Below are positions 60,522 through 64,000 of a stretch of 64,000 bases of DNA, in pieces. A model generated the notes under the pieces. It was not told where the DNA came from. It saw nothing but the letters and a program-made list of their open reading frames with translations, and searched no databases. This DNA comes from Micromussa lordhowensis (lineage: Eukaryota; Cnidaria; Anthozoa; Scleractinia; Lobophylliidae), in contig OZ026596.1 in the NCBI GenBank assembly GCA_964020085.1, positions 43,604,123-43,668,122 of the forward strand. The letters are read 5' to 3'. Every line of letters starts with the position of its first letter. Position 1 is the stretch's first letter. The translations under genes and the position numbers were made by a program.

Positions 60522-63500
60522 TTATTCTTTCTTTTCCTCTTGTTTGGACGTTCTCGTTAAATCTAAGTGGAAGATAGAGTGAGTTTATTAGAAAAGTCAA
60601 GCTTTTTATATATCACAGAGATAGAAAAGATAAATGATATATTGAAATAATAAGAAGGACAGAAATGACCAAAACAGAAAGCAATTGATACAATATGGAT
60701 ATATGAAAAAGTAGATGATTATGAAAGGTTTCAGACAATTTCTATTTTACATAAGTGGTAACCTTAAAGCTAATCGAACATGGCTAAGAATGGAGTCCAG
60801 ATTTTATTTTTCATCTCAGACCATTCATAAAATGAGTATCTAGTTATGCCTCTTTTCACTTTTTGTCAAAGGTAATTAAGAAAAAAGGAAAGCTATACTT
60901 CACTGAAAATCCCATACCTTTGTTGGCCAACACGTTAATTTCCTTGCTTGTGAGAGCTTTTTCCCAGAGAGCAATGTTGTCTACCTCTAAAGGCACTCTA
61001 AAGTTTGGTGAGTGGGAATTATTCGGCCGTCCAACTTCCAAGCTTGAGTACTGATCCTTTGGCCGTGAAACACTCATAGGTTTTCCACTAGACACTTCCT
61101 TTCCATTTACATACATCTTAAGTAAACCGTCCTTTTTCCAAGTAATAGCTAAGTTGGCCCATCCTTGTGGAAGACCTCGCGCTTCCATTTTCCACTGTTT
61201 GTTCTTTGTGCTGAGTATTACAATGTAGCGGCCGAGAAGATGCAGGAAAGCGAATCCTCGGGCCTTGGTTGTTTGACCTCCACTTGACAGGAAGTACGTG
61301 CTAGATTTCTTATGGAAATGTTCCTTATTCAGTTTCAGGGAAGCCATTATTGTCATTCCTTGATCTCTACAATGATCTGGGTCGCTGAAACACCTTCCTG
61401 TTGACAAACAACATCAGCCCAGACGGTGAGAACCTCATCGCGTTTTCCTTACCAAGATTTACTTATTCACTCGATCCTTGGCTGTGTGATTAAATGGTAG
61501 GTGTAAATACTCTTATTACCTTTAAAGTCTCCAAGGGAAATCCAACCTCTGGCTTTACTGGTGTCTGCCACGTGACCTCGTCCACTTGTCGAGACAACAA
61601 ACGAGCCTCCCATAAGCTGCGCGGCTTGCTTCCGAACAGCATCATGGGATAGATTACCCTCTGAATCTTCAAATGACCAGAAGTAATCTGCTGAATGGAA
61701 CTCTTTTGGAACTGAAAACCAAATGTTGGGAAAATTTCATTTATAGGGGTTTAATGAGGTGCATGTTATGTTGGCAAACGAGAGATTTTGTGTGAGATTA
61801 ATTGGCTATGCAGGCGTGGTATTGTTTAAAAATTTTATTATCGAATATGAGTGTCTAAGAGAGATGGAGTTAACTGACCACTCAACCACCCAAACAGTGT
61901 CCCGCTTATACAGCAACAGCGAACAAAGGCTAGACTGTGAATCAACGGGAAAGCACTAACGTCACGTTCTCGCATTTGATTGGTTCTTACCAATTTATTT
62001 TGTTTCTTTATTATGTAAAACAGATAGATTCCATGTTGCCGCGCGTCTGTTTAGTTACTGATCACAGAAGACGGCAAAATGTAATGTTTAGAAATCATCT
62101 TACCAGTGTTCTTACCAGGAGCTTTCTTTATCGTTTTGGGTGAATTCTTCCTCGAACGCTTTTTATTTAGAATATCTCCACGCTTCTTCCCAGCTGCATT
62201 GAAATGTAAAGTACACAATTGTGATTAACAGTGCACTGGATAGCGCTTCTGTACAACGATTAGTTTATTTCCGTGTGATCATCGTAGAAAGGTTCAGTTG
62301 TGATGCACTATTTTTTTTGACAAATTTCTCCTTTTATGGTGGAAATTCTTAAAGCCCCCGATTGGCGTTTAGCAGGGCTCGATTCTATTCCAATAAGGAC
62401 ACTCAAACAGCAGTGCAAGAAGTATCGCTGGTCCATCATTATTACTCTAAGTACCTAGTTCGCCCAGTTTTCGGTTCAAACCAGTAATACAAACAAAACA
62501 AAGTTCTTAGCTTTCATTGTCAAATTATTAGCGTATTTGAGCCTAGCTGGCCGTGAAAACTCTTGAAAGAAACAAGAAAGCCGAGCCCTATTTTGAGTTC
62601 TACTAGGATCCAGCTAAGTTAAAGCGAAAAAAGATGCGGCGGCGATGTTAAACGGAAATGAGTTTCGAATTCCAGATATTTTGCTTGAGGAACCTTTCTT
62701 TTCTCTTCTAAAAGAGCAGTGTGATCTCAATCGAAGAATTTCAATTCTACTCCCTCACCTCGTACTCGACCAAGTACTGGAATCTGCACGAATTTTCTGA
62801 GTCTCTGCTGTTGTTGCATAAACATCAACCTTCTGTTTCTTTGAAATGCCTGAAACTTCTTGAGTGCACGCCGTTGCCTCAGCGCTAGCATTCTTTGTTT
62901 GCTTCTGATGACCGCTAACTGCTTTTGATATCTGAACCACCTGACTCGAACCATGCTCGCTCTTTTCATCTGCTGTTGCCTGTTGACTCGTAATTTCGCC
63001 AGGTATCGATAACGCCTCAAACGCCTGTAATACACCATTCTTTTTGACAAGGCTATAAGCCCTCTTCTGAAATGTGAGAGATACCTGCTCATTCTCCTTT
63101 GACGAACCCTTATTCTATATGACAGGAGTCGTAACCGCGCTGCCCTCTGTCGTCTGCTCTGGAATCGAGCTCTGAGAGCTCTTTGCTTCAGAGCTAGTTG
63201 TTGTCGCATAAGGAGCATTCTTCGTCTGATTTCCGACATCATTCGTCTTCTCTGTACTCTCTGCCTCGCGTTTAGCCTAGCCAACATTCGATACCGTCTC
63301 AAACGCTGTAACCTGGCTATATTGAGTGCAACCGCCCTTCTCTGTCGAGCCAACAGTCGCAGTCTTTGCAAATGTCTTCTCATTCGCAATTTCAGCAGCC
63401 GGATAGCTTTTCTTCTTGCTCGTCGTAATCTCGCTCGCCGTCGTGCTGCTCGCACGCGTTGTAATTGTCGCCTTAGTCGTAATTTCCTCGCACGGATTCT

Positions 63501-63778
63501 GCTCTTCATCTGCCGTATTCTCCTGGCCAAAGCAACTTTCGCTTTTCTTGCCAGTCGAAGTTTTCTTCGTTTTCCCAGTCCTCTCAAATTCTTGGCCCGT
63601 TGCGCAGCGCGAGCAGCCTTCCTCTTCAGACCTCTCAGTCGTCTAATACGTGTTCTTATCCTTCTTTTAAGTGTTCTAGTTTTTGCTATCCGTGCCCTCT
63701 TTCGTTTAATTCTTCTAACCTTTCTTTTAACTGCTCTTATCATCTTTCTTCTTCGTTGTCTTGCTTTCCTAGAGCGAC
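60522..63778 (-). CDS. Arginine-rich / LamG-like secreted protein, 5' end outside window
   Basis: Proposed exons: 63778-62759, 62193-62116, 61711-61520, 61397-60918 and 60562-60522, all phase 1. The first visible exon codes about 340 residues with roughly 31% Arg plus Lys, Leu, Gln and almost no acidic residues, with loosely repeated LRRYR.LA.L blocks. Next is a short Lys-rich exon (KKRGDILNKKRSRKNSPKT), then two exons forming a concanavalin/LamG-like domain (YFWSFEDSEG, GWISLGDFKGRCFSDPDHC, WANLAITWKKDGLLKMYVNG, VDNIALWEKALTSKEINVL). Two stops are possible: the small exon ending at 60522, or read-through of the LamG exon to 60856. If the donor at 62758 is not used, the Arg-rich part ends as its own protein at 62727. 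The signal peptide should lie to the right of the window. Confidence 0.65.
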
Positions 63779-64000
63779 CTCTAACAGCTTCAGAAAGAAA
63801 ACGTTTGAAAATTAAGTTAGATCAAACTAGGATGTCTTGGTTTTAGTGTTTGGGGTGATCGAGCTGCCGTAGTTTCATTGCCATGTAGAGCTTTTGTACC
63901 TGAAATTGCAAAGGTCGTGGGCTCGAATCCCGTCGGAAAATTATATCCTTTCCTATATGCGTTTCTCTATCGCCCGCAATTCACATGTTGACTTAATTAT
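63779..64000. other. Intron or 5' flank of the LamG gene with tRNA-like box B
   Basis: The minus strand shows a polypyrimidine tract and acceptor leading into the Arg-rich exon. At about 63919-63941 the plus strand has GTGGGCTCGAATCCCGTCGG, which fits a tRNA box B. No complete tRNA cloverleaf or box A is evident, so this is probably a SINE remnant. Confidence 0.4.

Noticed and set aside
63322..63846. 174-residue plus-strand frame rich in Leu, Phe and Arg
   Set aside because: It is the antisense of the Arg-rich exon; Arg codons read backwards give few stops.
63900..63945. Possible tRNA gene
   Set aside because: Only a box B-like segment is present; no box A, anticodon arm or acceptor stem pairing could be found.

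Overview
The window is nuclear DNA from an animal: AT-rich, with spliced genes using GT-AG introns, long introns and intergenic gaps full of small inverted-repeat elements. The gene content (SUEL/Gal_Lectin proteins in tandem, a LamG protein of a type I associate with cnidarians, and cnidarian-like TA-flanked MITEs) suggests an anthozoan, probably a stony coral. That placement is inference; no ribosomal or mitochondrial marker is present. There is one 200-base assembly gap (20089-20288), inside a POLD4 intron.

Left half, conserved housekeeping genes. TBL2 (minus, 1537-11094, ten exons, 435 aa) has a second candidate first exon just upstream. It faces AIP (plus, 13742-16967, three exons, 331 aa). 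POLD4 (plus, 19892-22232, four exons, 111 aa) follows AIP and converges on INO80B (minus, 23447-29169, ten exons, 335 aa). Carboxypeptidase D (minus, 31087-39215, six exons, 1769 aa) is a four-domain membrane protein: domains I and II look active, domains III and IV are degenerate in two different ways. In each of these models the exon phases fit and the summed exon length is a whole number of codons ending at a stop.

Right half, a same-strand cluster of four secreted-protein genes (all minus, 40644 to beyond 63778). Three encode a signal peptide, two SUEL lectin domains and a gene-specific low-complexity basic tail (1858, 502 and 283 aa). The fourth, cut by the right edge of the window, joins an arginine-rich stretch of about 340 residues (about 31% Arg) to a LamG-like domain. 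Every intron I can place in the cluster is phase 1, which fits exon duplication and shuffling. A shared extracellular matrix, coat or biomineral role is plausible but unproven. This cluster is the least familiar part of the window.

The rest is repeats: two Tigger/pogo-like MITEs, a 1.6-kb TA-flanked element with long terminal inverted repeats in TBL2 intron 3, a full tRNA-derived SINE with an 11-base target duplication at 54868-55165 and a partial copy near 29.6 kb, plus many foldback elements and microsatellites. I found no functional tRNA, rRNA or CRISPR.
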